From positions 1 through 9,599 of the forward strand of contig JABEUK010000149.1 of assembly GCA_013044425.1 (NCBI GenBank): DNA of 9,599 bases. Direction: 5' to 3'. The stretch comes from Thermoplasmata archaeon. GTDB taxonomy: Archaea; Thermoplasmatota; Thermoplasmata; Lutacidiplasmatales; UBA184. Under the pieces are notes generated by a model that searched no databases, was not told where the DNA came from, and saw nothing but the letters and a program-made list of their open reading frames with translations. This document shows, in pieces, positions 1 through 5,966 of this stretch (position 1 is the stretch's first letter; every line of letters starts with the position of its first letter). The translations under genes and the position numbers were made by a program.

Positions 1-510
1 CAGGACCACCGCGTACCCGCCCACGAGCTCGGCGCAGGCGCGACGGATCGCGGGTTCGAGATCGCGCGTGCGGCCGTACTCGATGGCGATCATCTGCGCC
101 ATGGTCTCGCTGTCCGCCGAGCCCATCAGCTCCACGCCTTGCGCCTGGAGCCGACGCCGGATGCGTTCGAAGTTGACGAGGTCGCCGTTGTGGGCGATCG
201 CGGCATCCTCGCCGCGCAGCTTCACGACTAGTGGTTGGGCGTTCTCGAGGTCGCTCGTGCCGGTCGTCGAGTAGCGGGTGTGGCCGATGCCCGTCGTCCC
301 TCGGAGCGCATCGACGAGCTCCTCCGTGAAGATCTCGTGAACGAGCCCCATCCCCTTGCGCAGATGGAGCACCCCGTGGGAGGTGGTGGCGATACCGGCC
401 GATTCCTGCCCCCGATGCTGGAGCGCCCGAAGGCCGCGGAACAACTGCGGGGCCGCGGGCTTGCCCTGAAGGGATACTCCGATGACGCCGCAGTACTCGT
501 GCGCGGGCAT
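1..510 (-). CDS. purF: Amidophosphoribosyltransferase (PurF), N-terminal 170 residues, cut by window edge
   Basis: PurF makes 5-phosphoribosylamine from PRPP and glutamine, the first committed step of purine synthesis, in the cytoplasm. The visible part is the N-terminal glutamine amidotransferase (Ntn hydrolase) domain. The translation starts MPAHEYCGVIGV, so the catalytic cysteine is C7 after a six-residue leader that is normally removed. Other family landmarks are ALQHRGQESAGI (residues 29-40), GIGHTRYSTTG (74-84, with R79), the oxyanion-hole N108-G109 in AHNGD, and D133 in ADSE. All expected catalytic residues are present. The family usually has N where D110 stands (HNGN), a minor difference. 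The PRPP-binding half lies beyond base 1. The ATG at 510 is the only start that puts the cysteine at the usual depth. It lies 89 bases after the stalk gene P1 on the same strand, so it may be co-transcribed or use its own promoter. Confidence 0.95.
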   Translation of the reverse strand, partial: MPAHEYCGVIGVSLQGKPAAPQLFRGLRALQHRGQESAGIATTSHGVLHLRKGMGLVHEIFTEELVDALRGTTGIGHTRYSTTGTSDLENAQPLVVKLRGEDAAIAHNGDLVNFERIRRRLQAQGVELMGSADSETMAQMIAIEYGRTRDLEPAIRRACAELVGGYAVVL

Positions 511-517
511 GACTCGA

Positions 518-546
518 GGCGGAGCCTCCCCGTGGGAGCCTCCGCC
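518..546 (-). promoter_or_regulatory. Stable hairpin directly upstream of purF start codon
   Basis: Two 13-base arms (518-530 and 534-546) pair at 12 of 13 positions, with one C-C mismatch in the middle and a three-base loop at 531-533. The arms are almost all G and C. The hairpin ends 7 bases before the purF ATG and contains the only GGGAGG-type ribosome-binding sequence in this leader, so in RNA it could hide that site. No T-run follows, so a factor-independent terminator for the P1 operon is less likely. The structure is read directly from the sequence; its regulatory role is inferred. Confidence 0.5.
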
Positions 547-566
547 CGGAGCGACCCGAGCCCGGG

Positions 567-574
567 TCTTAAGC
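567..574 (-). promoter_or_regulatory. Possible weak TATA element for purF
   Basis: The minus strand reads GCTTAAGA here, resembling the GGCTTTAAGTA element before L1. It would place transcription start near base 545, close to the 5' arm of the purF leader hairpin. The match to an archaeal TATA box is poor, and purF could instead be read through from the ribosomal operon. Confidence 0.25.
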
Positions 575-599
575 CGTGCGCTTTGTTGGGACTCCCAGT

Positions 600-914
600 T
601 CAGCCGAAGAGGGCGGAGAGACCCTCGGCCGCCTCTTCCTCAGAGACGCCCTTCTCTTCCTTCTTTTCCTCTTCCTTCTTCTCGCCCTTGCCGTCCTTCT
701 TCTCCGGGGCGGCGGGGGCCGCGGCCGGAGCTGCGAACGTCTCGGCCTTGGCGAGAACCTCGGTGACATTGACTCCCTCGAGGGAGGCGAGCAGCGCCTT
801 GACCCGGGCCGCGTCGGGCGAGACGCCCGCCGCGCTGAGGACTTCCGTCAGGCCCTTTTCGTCGATCGGCTTTCCGGCGGCGTTGAGCAGCAGCGCACCA
901 TACACATACTCCAT
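600..914 (-). CDS. rpl12: Archaeal ribosomal stalk protein P1 (L12)
   Basis: This is the acidic stalk protein of the large ribosomal subunit. Its dimers bind the C-terminal helices of L10/P0, and its mobile tails recruit translational GTPases such as aEF1A and aEF2. The protein is 104 residues, normal for the family. Residues 1-56 form the helical dimerisation domain, beginning [10 protein letters not shown]. An Ala/Pro hinge follows (about 60-70), then a highly charged Lys/Glu stretch (71-95) and the universal C-terminal motif ending GLSALFG. An in-frame GTG lies six bases upstream at 920, but the ATG at 914 matches the family N-terminus and sits nine bases after a GGAG. The gene lies 36 bases after L10, as third gene of an L1-L10-P1 operon. 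Confidence 0.96.
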   Translation of the reverse strand: MEYVYGALLLNAAGKPIDEKGLTEVLSAAGVSPDAARVKALLASLEGVNVTEVLAKAETFAAPAAAPAAPEKKDGKGEKKEEEKKEEKGVSEEEAAEGLSALFG

Positions 915-950
915 GTTCACACTCTCCGTTCGATTGGTTTCGGGGATTCC

Positions 951-1811
951 CTACTTGCCTGTCAGGTGTTGGATCGCCGCCGCCTCGCGCATGGCGCGGG
1001 CGAACAGCGCGGGGATGGTCTCCTTCGTGATGTACCCGCCCGCCACGGCGAGGCCGAGGGCGCTGCGGTGGGCGCGCGCGAGGAGGATCGGGATCGAGGT
1101 CGCGGTCGGATAGGCGATCTCGACCGCGAGGCCGAGCGCCGCGCGGGCCGAACGGGCGAACGAGGCCCGCAGTGCCTCGAGATCGATCGCGAGCGCGTCG
1201 TGCGGGTAGAACGTGTCTCCATCGACCAGGGCGCGGAGGTCGAGCCCGACCTCGAGCGGAAAGATGTCCATGCGGGTCAATAGGCCCGCGACCTCGCGGG
1301 AAATGGTCGCTCCCTGCTTGACGATGACCGTGTCCTTCTTCAGGACGACCTTGCCCTTCTCGATCGCCGCGGGGAAACCCGCGTGCTGAAGCTCGCCGAC
1401 GATCGGACCGGGTTTGAAGCTCGTAGTCCCGGCCGGAACGACGATGTCGGCCGGAGCGGCCTCACCGCCGCGGGCCGGCGTCGGAGAGCGAGTGGCCGCG
1501 AACTCCGCGAAGAGCGCGAAGGGGTTCCCTTCGGCGGAGAGGACCGCGGTCTGGTCCTCGACCTGAGCGAGGAGTGGTTGGAGCGATGGGCGCGCGTCGA
1601 TCGCGCGTTCGATCGCGTGCCGGATGGTGCTGTTCGGAGCCACCAGGATCGGGTGACCTCGGTTGCGCAGCTCCTGGCGCATGGACTGTAGAGCGGATGC
1701 GGGGACTCCACGAAGTCCGACGAGGGCCGTGACCTTGCCGCTGGCGAGGGTGGTGCGCATCGCCTCGACGCGTGCGATCTTCTCGGGACGGAGGGTCTTC
1801 CTGCCGGGCAT
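951..1811 (-). CDS. rpl10: Ribosomal protein L10 / acidic P0, lacking the usual C-terminal tail
   Basis: L10 (P0) anchors the ribosomal stalk to 23S rRNA and carries the P1 dimers. Residues 1-110 look like the rRNA-binding domain (for example HPILVAPNSTIRHA at 53-66). Residues 125-205 match the archaeal/eukaryotic insertion domain (TTSFKPGPIVGELQHAGFPA at 129-148). The C-terminal spine contains two repeated P1-docking helices, ALGLAVEIAYPT (225-236) and ALGLAVAGGYIT (251-262). The chain ends at residue 286, in or just after the third helix (FARAMREAAAIQHLTGK). Archaeal P0 usually continues with an Ala/Glu-rich linker and an LFG-type tail like that of P1, which is absent here. The stop is followed closely by P1, leaving no room for a frameshifted tail. 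The ATG at 1811 lies eight bases after the L1 stop, behind a GGTAGG that overlaps it. Confidence 0.94.
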   Translation of the reverse strand: MPGRKTLRPEKIARVEAMRTTLASGKVTALVGLRGVPASALQSMRQELRNRGHPILVAPNSTIRHAIERAIDARPSLQPLLAQVEDQTAVLSAEGNPFALFAEFAATRSPTPARGGEAAPADIVVPAGTTSFKPGPIVGELQHAGFPAAIEKGKVVLKKDTVIVKQGATISREVAGLLTRMDIFPLEVGLDLRALVDGDTFYPHDALAIDLEALRASFARSARAALGLAVEIAYPTATSIPILLARAHRSALGLAVAGGYITKETIPALFARAMREAAAIQHLTGK

Positions 1812-1819
1812 CTTCCTAC

Positions 1820-2458
1820 CTACCAGAGCCGAACGGCCGGCCCCATGGTGGTCTTGACGTAGACCGACTCGATGTTCGTCCGACCGCGCTCGAGCTTGCC
1901 GACCACGCGGTTCAGGAGCGCATCGACGTTCTGCGCGATCTCCTCCGGCGGCATTCCGCGGGCTCCGACGGCGGCGTGGAAGGTGCGGTTGCCCTTCGAG
2001 CGGACTCGGACCGATCGTTGGAGCGCCTTGATCAGGTTCGTGGGATCGCTCCCCGGAGGAACGGGGCGGGGCATCTTGCCGCGCGGACCGAGCACCACTC
2101 CGAGGCGCTTACCGATCGTCGGCATCAGCGGGGCCTCGGCGAGGAAGAAGTCGATGTCATCGACCGTGCGCTTCGCCCCCTTCGCGTCCTTCATGAAGTC
2201 CTCGAGTTCGGTGGACGGAATGATCTTGTCGGCGACCCCGCGGACCTTCTGGCACATTTCGGGGGTGCCGAAGAGCGCCACCTTGACCGGCTTACCCCGC
2301 CCGCCGGGGAGAGGCACGTCGTCCTCCAGCCGGTTCTTCGGGATCGCGAGGTCCAGGTCCTTCAGGTTGATCGAGAGCTCCACGGACTCGGAAAACTTGC
2401 GTTCCGGCCCCTTCTGGAGCGCTTCTGTGACGACCTCGAGCGAGTTGCGGTCTGCCAT
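1820..2458 (-). CDS. rpl1: Ribosomal protein L1
   Basis: L1 is the 23S rRNA protein of the mobile L1 stalk, which guides deacylated tRNA out of the E site. The product is 212 residues, full length for archaeal L1. Conserved parts include FSESVELSINLKDLDL near the N-terminus, the domain II segment GKRLGVVLGPRGKMPRPVPP (about 115-134), and the C-terminal ESVYVKTTMGPAVRL. It is first gene of the L1-L10-P1 operon, with a TATA box about 40 bases upstream of the ATG and a short leader lacking a clear Shine-Dalgarno. L11, which often precedes L1, is not on this side. L1 represses its own mRNA in Methanococcus, so autoregulation is possible here, but I did not identify the mimic site. Confidence 0.97.
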   Translation of the reverse strand: MADRNSLEVVTEALQKGPERKFSESVELSINLKDLDLAIPKNRLEDDVPLPGGRGKPVKVALFGTPEMCQKVRGVADKIIPSTELEDFMKDAKGAKRTVDDIDFFLAEAPLMPTIGKRLGVVLGPRGKMPRPVPPGSDPTNLIKALQRSVRVRSKGNRTFHAAVGARGMPPEEIAQNVDALLNRVVGKLERGRTNIESVYVKTTMGPAVRLW

Positions 2459-2493
2459 CGGTGAATCCGGTGCGGCGGCGGAGCAGGCACCCC

Positions 2494-2501
2494 TACTTAA
2501 A
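2494..2501 (-). promoter_or_regulatory. TATA box of the L1-L10-P1 operon
   Basis: The minus strand reads TTTAAGTA in the context GGCTTTAAGTAGG. Its centre lies about 40 bases before the L1 ATG, which predicts transcription start near 2472 and a leader of roughly 14 bases. It is the only AT-rich element in an otherwise GC-rich gap. Confidence 0.65.
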
Positions 2502-2504
2502 GCC

Positions 2505-2669
2505 TTGTCGCGGCCCCCTCGAATCGCCGATAGAAAACCGGCGTCCGGGCGGTCGGGGCGTGCGTCTTGGCCCTGTCCGCGCCCTGGGGTCGGACCCGCG
2601 CCTTAGATGATCGCGGCGGAGGCCCTTGGGTGTCTGGGTCCGGCGGAGATAAGGCAGATCTCCCCCCTT
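2505..2669. other. Intergenic gap between toxin gene and L1 promoter
   Basis: No coding frame, tRNA or convincing regulatory motif is visible apart from a 6-bp inverted repeat (GGAGAT 2645-2650, ATCTCC 2658-2663) just past the toxin stop. That repeat has no following T-run and is probably too weak to call a terminator. Confidence 0.4.
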
Positions 2670-2990
2670 CTACCCTGCCGGGAAGTGTCGCGCGTACTCC
2701 TCAAAGTCCCGGTACGTCCGGTCGTTACGTCGGAGGATCTTCTCGATTAGCGGCCTACCGTGGCGGATTCGGTAGAGTGCCCGGTAACCCCCCACTTTCA
2801 AGCGCCATCGGGAAGGGTCGTTGCGCAGAGGCGTTATGTCGAGAGTGGGCGATGGGCGGCGTGGCGACCGGGTGAACTCGGGGAAGACGGCGGCAAACGC
2901 CTCGATAGTCTCCATAGGCAGCGCCCAGAACTGCAACTGCGCACTGAAGGTAAAATCGGGCCAGTCATCAGCCGACTTACGACCGGCCAC
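2670..2990 (-). CDS. RelE/ParE-superfamily toxin of a toxin-antitoxin pair
   Basis: This 106-residue protein has the late core of the RelE/ParE fold: L55-RNDPSRWRLKVGGYRALYRI (about 55-75) followed by IEKILRRNDRTYR (82-94). This is the usual pattern of a basic strand, GxYR, then R..R.xY near the C-terminus. RelE relatives cleave mRNA on the ribosome, and ParE relatives poison gyrase; the sequence alone does not separate the two. R70, R88, R91 and Y93 are candidate functional residues. The start is GTG at 2990, with a perfect GGAGG seven bases upstream inside the antitoxin gene. The frames overlap by 14 bases, so toxin translation is probably coupled to the antitoxin. The N-terminus (DFTFSAQLQF onward) is diverged from better-known RelE proteins, hence moderate certainty. 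Confidence 0.75.
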   Translation of the reverse strand: MAGRKSADDWPDFTFSAQLQFWALPMETIEAFAAVFPEFTRSPRRPSPTLDITPLRNDPSRWRLKVGGYRALYRIRHGRPLIEKILRRNDRTYRDFEEYARHFPAG

Positions 2991-3216
2991 CCCGTCGCCT
3001 CCGTCGCTCGAACTCGGCCTTCATCTCCGCTCCGCTCACAACCCGCTCGGTCCGTAGCCGCCGGTCGAGATCCGCCTTAAGCGTCGGGGAAATGTAGTCA
3101 TCTGCGAGCGCCAGCAGAAAGTCATCCCACGTCTGGTCGGCCATCTTCGCCCCTCGAAGTGTTCGCAAGGTCGATTGGTGCACGGGGATGCTGGTGACCT
3201 GATCGGGCGTCGCCAT
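2977..3216 (-). CDS. Antitoxin partner of the RelE/ParE-like toxin
   Basis: This is a 79-residue protein encoded immediately upstream of the toxin. Its N-terminus (VTSIPVHQSTLRTLRGAKMA, about 7-26) is a short strand followed by a helix, as in small archaeal DNA-binding antitoxins of the ribbon-helix-helix/VapB sort. TWDDFLLALADDY follows, and the C-terminal half is charged and arginine-rich (ending RRRRRGGRS), which would wrap the toxin. The ATG at 3216 is preferred over the GTG at 3219: the TATA box centre is about 26 bases upstream of the ATG, so the message is probably leaderless. The family cannot be named with certainty; the call rests on gene order, size, overlap and the toxin next door. 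Such antitoxins usually repress their own promoter. Confidence 0.65.
   Translation of the reverse strand: MATPDQVTSIPVHQSTLRTLRGAKMADQTWDDFLLALADDYISPTLKADLDRRLRTERVVSGAEMKAEFERRRRRGGRS
2998..3002 (-). promoter_or_regulatory. Shine-Dalgarno GGAGG that decides the toxin start
   Basis: The minus strand reads GGAGG, seven bases before the GTG at 2990. It lies inside the antitoxin gene and supports the GTG start over the internal ATG at residue 26, which would remove the first strand and part of the first helix. Confidence 0.65.
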
Positions 3217-3238
3217 CACTACCCTAATGGTAAAGATG

Positions 3239-3246
3239 ATATAAAT
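3239..3246 (-). promoter_or_regulatory. TATA box of the toxin-antitoxin operon
   Basis: The minus strand reads ATTTATAT in an AT-rich island surrounded by GC-rich sequence. The centre-to-ATG distance of about 26 bases fits a leaderless archaeal message starting at or near 3216. Confidence 0.7.
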
Positions 3247-3249
3247 GGC

Positions 3250-3424
3250 CCCTGGGCCGCCCGACGGCCTCCACGGAAGGGTCGTGTCGGCCGGAAGTGG
3301 GGAAGAACCCGTATAGTTCAGGTCCCGCGGAGGTTCGTCAACTCGGAGTCTGCGCGACCGTGCCCTACCGTCCCAGATCGCGGGCCGGAGAACTCCACTT
3401 CTTCACCGAGAGCCGGAGCTATGC
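3250..3424. other. Gap between divergent toxin-antitoxin and L44e promoters
   Basis: I found no tRNA, small gene or clear motif here. Two GTTC-containing segments (near 3316 and 3333) were examined as tRNA T-arms, but their flanks do not pair. Confidence 0.35.
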
Positions 3425-3433
3425 CTATATATT
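3425..3433 (+). promoter_or_regulatory. TATA box of the L44e operon
   Basis: The sequence CTATATATT has its centre about 29 bases before the L44e ATG. There is no Shine-Dalgarno in between, so the first gene is leaderless or has a leader of a few bases. No other TATA-like element is evident ahead of the downstream genes, so this probably drives the whole run to 6955. Confidence 0.7.
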
Positions 3434-3457
3434 CCCCAAGACTCGCCGCCGCCCTAT

Positions 3458-3742
3458 ATGCACTACCCGAAAGTCGTCTCGACGTACTGTCCGCGGTGCA
3501 AGGTGCACACGGACCACGAGGTCGAGAAGGGAAGGAAGCGCCCCGCCTCCGAAATGAAGTGGGGCCAGCGCCGATTCCGACGTGCGACGAGCGGATACGG
3601 AGGCTTCCCACGTCCGAAGCCCGAGGGTCGTGCCAAAGCCGTTCGCCGGGTCAACCTGAAGTATCGATGCAAGAAGTGCAAGTACATCGTCCAGCCCCCC
3701 AGCTGGCGGGCCGGGAGCCTGGAACTCGTGGAGCATTCCTAG
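3458..3742 (+). CDS. rpl44e: Ribosomal protein L44e (eL42)
   Basis: This large-subunit protein is found in archaea and eukaryotes and sits near the E site. It is 94 residues with two CxxC knuckles that bind one zinc: C11-P-R-C14 followed by KVHTDH, and C71-K-K-C74. The centre is basic (MKWGQRRFRRATSGYGGFPR, 33-52), as in the family. The ATG at 3458 is the first possible codon after the promoter and gives the standard N-terminus. It is first gene of a seven-gene operon. The S27e start follows its stop after two bases, the usual archaeal L44e-S27e pairing. Confidence 0.97.
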   Translation: MHYPKVVSTYCPRCKVHTDHEVEKGRKRPASEMKWGQRRFRRATSGYGGFPRPKPEGRAKAVRRVNLKYRCKKCKYIVQPPSWRAGSLELVEHS

Positions 3743-3744
3743 AC

Positions 3745-3933
3745 ATGCCGACCGATCACCCACCGGCGCCGTTCTGGGTCGTGAAGTGCCCGGACTGCAC
3801 CGGGGAACAAACGATCTTCAGTCGCCCCGCGACGACCATCAACTGTCTCGTCTGTGGGGCCCTGCTCGCTTCGCCGACCGGTGGCCGGGCCCAGCTGCGG
3901 GGCGAACTCGTTCGACCCGCCGGCCAGGCGTAG
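3745..3933 (+). CDS. rps27e: Ribosomal protein S27e (eS27)
   Basis: This is a small-subunit zinc-ribbon protein of 62 residues, normal for archaeal S27e. Zinc ligands are C15-P-D-C18 and C34-L-V-C37. The family pattern FWVVKCPDC then INCLVCGALLASPTGG is intact. The ATG at 3745 is chosen because it follows the L44e stop by two bases and has GGAG eleven bases upstream; the frame is open far upstream but that part is not coding. The aIF2-alpha start follows the stop by eleven bases. S27e followed by aIF2-alpha and Nop10 is a recurring archaeal order. Confidence 0.95.
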   Translation: MPTDHPPAPFWVVKCPDCTGEQTIFSRPATTINCLVCGALLASPTGGRAQLRGELVRPAGQA

Positions 3934-3944
3934 GTCTGCGGCCG

Positions 3945-4721
3945 ATGCCGCTGCGCCCCGAGTTCCCCGAAGAAGGGGACATCGTCATCGCGACCGTCAA
4001 GGAGATCCGGAACTTCGGAGCCGTCGTGGGACTGGACGAGTTCGCGAACCGAGAGGCGTTCATCCATCTCTCGGAGGTCGCACCGGGCTGGGTCAAGTAC
4101 ATCCGGGACCACATTCGCGAGGGCCAGAAGATCGTCGCGCGGGTCCTCCGGGTCGACGCGGTGAAGAGCCAGGTCGACCTCTCGCTCAAGCGGATCAACG
4201 ACCACCAGCGTCGCGAGAAGGTCCAGCAGTGGAAGAACGAGCAGCGCGCGATGCGCCTGATCGATCAGGTAGCCTCCGGACTCAAGATCGAGCCCGAGGC
4301 GACCCACGCGCTCTTCGCGAGCTCGCTGGTGGAGCGGTACGGATCGCTCTACGCGGCCTTCGAGCTCGCCTCGGCCGATCCGAAGCAGTTCCAGAAAGAC
4401 AACGAGAAAGCCCCCTGGGTCGCCGCGTTCCTCAAGGTCGCCCGCGACAACATCCTCCCCCCGCATGTGGAGATCTCCGGAACCCTCGAGGTCCGGGACC
4501 TTTCCGCGGACGGGGTGGAGCACGTGAGGACCGCGCTGATGCTCGCCGAGAAGACCGACCCGGAGTCCATCACGATCCAGTACGTGGGCGCTCCACGCTA
4601 TCGAATCCGGGTCTCCGCCGGACAGTACAAGCAGGCCGAGGAGACGATGAAGCGGGCGACCGAGGCCGCGATCGCATCGATCACGAAGGCCGGTGGCCAG
4701 GGGACGTTCACCCGCGCATGA
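3945..4721 (+). CDS. eif2a: Translation initiation factor aIF2 subunit alpha
   Basis: This is the alpha subunit of the heterotrimeric factor that brings initiator Met-tRNA to the small subunit. It is 258 residues, in the family range. An S1/OB domain covers about 11-84 (GDIVIATVKEIRNFGAVVGL, then EAFIHLSEVAPGWVKYIRD). A helical middle domain covers about 85-170, and the C-terminal alpha-beta domain (about 173-258, VEISGTLEVRDLSADGVEHV) contacts the gamma subunit and tRNA. The ATG at 3945 gives the family N-terminus MPLRPEFPEEGDIV. The TGA stop shares an ATGA with the Nop10 start, so the two are translationally coupled. Confidence 0.96.
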   Translation: MPLRPEFPEEGDIVIATVKEIRNFGAVVGLDEFANREAFIHLSEVAPGWVKYIRDHIREGQKIVARVLRVDAVKSQVDLSLKRINDHQRREKVQQWKNEQRAMRLIDQVASGLKIEPEATHALFASSLVERYGSLYAAFELASADPKQFQKDNEKAPWVAAFLKVARDNILPPHVEISGTLEVRDLSADGVEHVRTALMLAEKTDPESITIQYVGAPRYRIRVSAGQYKQAEETMKRATEAAIASITKAGGQGTFTRA

Positions 4722-4900
4722 CCGAATCGATCCTGCGGGTCTGCCGGGACTGCCAGCGCTACACCCTTCACGAGACCTGCCCTTCGTGCCACGTACCCAC
4801 GCGCACCCCGCACCCCGCTCGGTTCAGCCCGGGGGACCGCTGGGGGAAATATCGCCGCATGCTTACCGTAACCGCCGAGGAGGGCGCGCGCCGCGCGTAG
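4718..4900 (+). CDS. nop10: Nop10, H/ACA ribonucleoprotein subunit
   Basis: Nop10 binds Cbf5 and helps form the H/ACA guide complex that makes pseudouridine in rRNA. This 60-residue protein has the archaeal zinc ribbon C9-R-D-C12 / C21-P-S-C24 with YTLHETCPSC between, followed by the family signature PHPARFSPGDRWGKYRRML (31-49). The start overlaps the aIF2-alpha stop by four bases. In many archaea the next gene is a PAC2-like proteasome-assembly gene; here a winged-helix protein takes that place. Confidence 0.96.
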   Translation: MTESILRVCRDCQRYTLHETCPSCHVPTRTPHPARFSPGDRWGKYRRMLTVTAEEGARRA

Positions 4901-4909
4901 AGCGATACC

Positions 4910-5434
4910 ATGTCCGGAGCGATGCACCGCATCAAGGTCGTCAACGACATTTCCGATCTCGTACCGATCCTGCGCGCCGTGGACTCGCCCCTGAAGCTCA
5001 AGCTCGTCCAGCGGCTCGGCGAGAGCTGGCTGACGGCCGAGGACATCGCGACCGAGTTCGGCCACGAAGGCTCCCAGGCGCTCATGTTCTTCGAGAAGCT
5101 CAAGCTGATCGACACGCGCTGGGTGGCCCGCGAGGGTCGGCGCCAGCCGGACAAGAGCTACCACTTTTATTACTCGACCGTGAACATCAACACCACGACG
5201 CCGCTCGCCGAGATCAGCGAGATCCTCTCGATCGCGTCCATGAGCCCGAAGGAGTACGCGAAGGTCGAGGACCGCCTCTACCAGGCCGTGGGCGAGCAGG
5301 GCCGCTTCTTCTCCGACATCGCGGAGGAGCTGAGCATGAGCCCGATCCGCCTCAAGGCGATCGTGAAGCGCTCGATCAAGTTGGAGTACCGTGGCCACCG
5401 CATCGAGCGGTTCCAGCCGACGCCCGAGGCGTAG
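4910..5434 (+). CDS. Double winged-helix protein, ArsR-like, function unknown
   Basis: The protein has 174 residues and no membrane segment or signal. Residues 24-66 look like an ArsR-type helix-turn-helix (DSPLKLKLVQRLGESWLTAE, then DIATEFGHEGSQALMFFEKL), with a wing about 67-90 (DTRWVAREGRRQPDKSYHFY). A second winged-helix-like segment spans about 114-166 (DIAEELSMSPIRLKAIVKRS, with RGHRIERF as the wing strand). It has no Cys clusters of the metal-sensing kind. The ATG at 4910 is nine bases after Nop10; an ATG at 4922 is an alternative and also fits. It overlaps aTrm56 by 44 bases if that gene starts at 5391. Position suggests either a regulator of this translation operon or an RNA-binding helper. 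I do not recognise a named family. Confidence 0.8.
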   Translation: MSGAMHRIKVVNDISDLVPILRAVDSPLKLKLVQRLGESWLTAEDIATEFGHEGSQALMFFEKLKLIDTRWVAREGRRQPDKSYHFYYSTVNINTTTPLAEISEILSIASMSPKEYAKVEDRLYQAVGEQGRFFSDIAEELSMSPIRLKAIVKRSIKLEYRGHRIERFQPTPEA

Positions 5435-5966
5435 AGCCCGCCCGGACGTTTCGGTCCTGCGCGTCGGCCATCGGGCCGGCCGCGACCCCCGCCTCACGAC
5501 CCATGTCGCCCTGACGGCCCGCGCGTTCGGAGCCTCTCGGATGTACCTCCATCCTCCCGACCCGGAGCTCGCGGCTCGCCTCGCGGGAGTCTCCGAGCGA
5601 TGGGGGGGTGCGTTCGCCATCGAAGGGGTCGAACGCTGGCGGGAGTTCGTTCGAGCGTGGGACGGCGCGGTCGTCCACCTCACGATGTACGGGATTCCGA
5701 TCGATCGAGCCGCGGTGCGCATCCGCCGCCACGGCCGAGTTCTGATCGTGGTGGGCGGCGCCAAGGTCCCTCCGCAGCTCTACCGACTGGCATCGTACAA
5801 CGTAGCGGTCGGGCACCAGCCCCACAGCGAGGTCGCGGCGCTCGCGATCGCGCTCGATCGCCTCTTCGGAGCTCCCCCTCCCCGGAGCTTTCGTGGGGCG
5901 AAGCACCGCATCGTCGCCAGCGCCCGCGGCAAGCGGGTGCTCTCCGCGGGGAGGGCCCCGAAATGA
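5391..5966 (+). CDS. trm56: tRNA (cytidine(56)-2'-O)-methyltransferase aTrm56
   Basis: This SPOUT methyltransferase adds a 2'-O-methyl group to C56 in the tRNA T-loop, using S-adenosylmethionine, and is found in archaea. Recognisable blocks are VLRVGHRAGRDPRLTTHVAL (22-41), RWGGAFAIEGV, VVHLTMYGIPI (94-104), LIVVGGAKVP (118-127) and the knot segment YNVAVGHQPHSEVAALAIAL (136-155). Family members usually begin a few residues before the VLRxGHR block. The only ATG/GTG/TTG upstream of that block is the GTG at 5391, inside the winged-helix gene, with GGAG four bases before it. The first 18 residues are Arg/Ser-rich and look like read-through of the neighbour's codons, so the true start is uncertain. 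The stop overlaps the start of mevalonate kinase (ATGA). Confidence 0.93.
   Translation: MATASSGSSRRPRRRARPDVSVLRVGHRAGRDPRLTTHVALTARAFGASRMYLHPPDPELAARLAGVSERWGGAFAIEGVERWREFVRAWDGAVVHLTMYGIPIDRAAVRIRRHGRVLIVVGGAKVPPQLYRLASYNVAVGHQPHSEVAALAIALDRLFGAPPPRSFRGAKHRIVASARGKRVLSAGRAPK

Noticed and set aside
235..1113. Plus-strand open frame of 292 codons across purF, P1 and L10
   Set aside because: It is antisense to three confident genes and of low-complexity Ser/Ala/Arg composition.
2645..2663. Inverted repeat GGAGAT/ATCTCC after the toxin gene as a terminator
   Set aside because: Only six pairs with a seven-base loop and no T-run on the transcribed strand.
3300..3360. tRNA gene suggested by GTTC-containing segments upstream of L44e
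   Set aside because: The flanking five-base stems do not pair and no acceptor stem can be built.
3175..3744. Long upstream extension of the S27e frame
   Set aside because: It would cover the promoter and L44e in another frame; S27e proteins start at the ATG at 3745.
4598..5764. Minus-strand open frame of 388 codons opposite Nop10, the winged-helix gene and aTrm56
   Set aside because: It is antisense to three recognisable genes, rich in Arg/Ala, and has no family resemblance; it is a by-product of GC-rich coding DNA.
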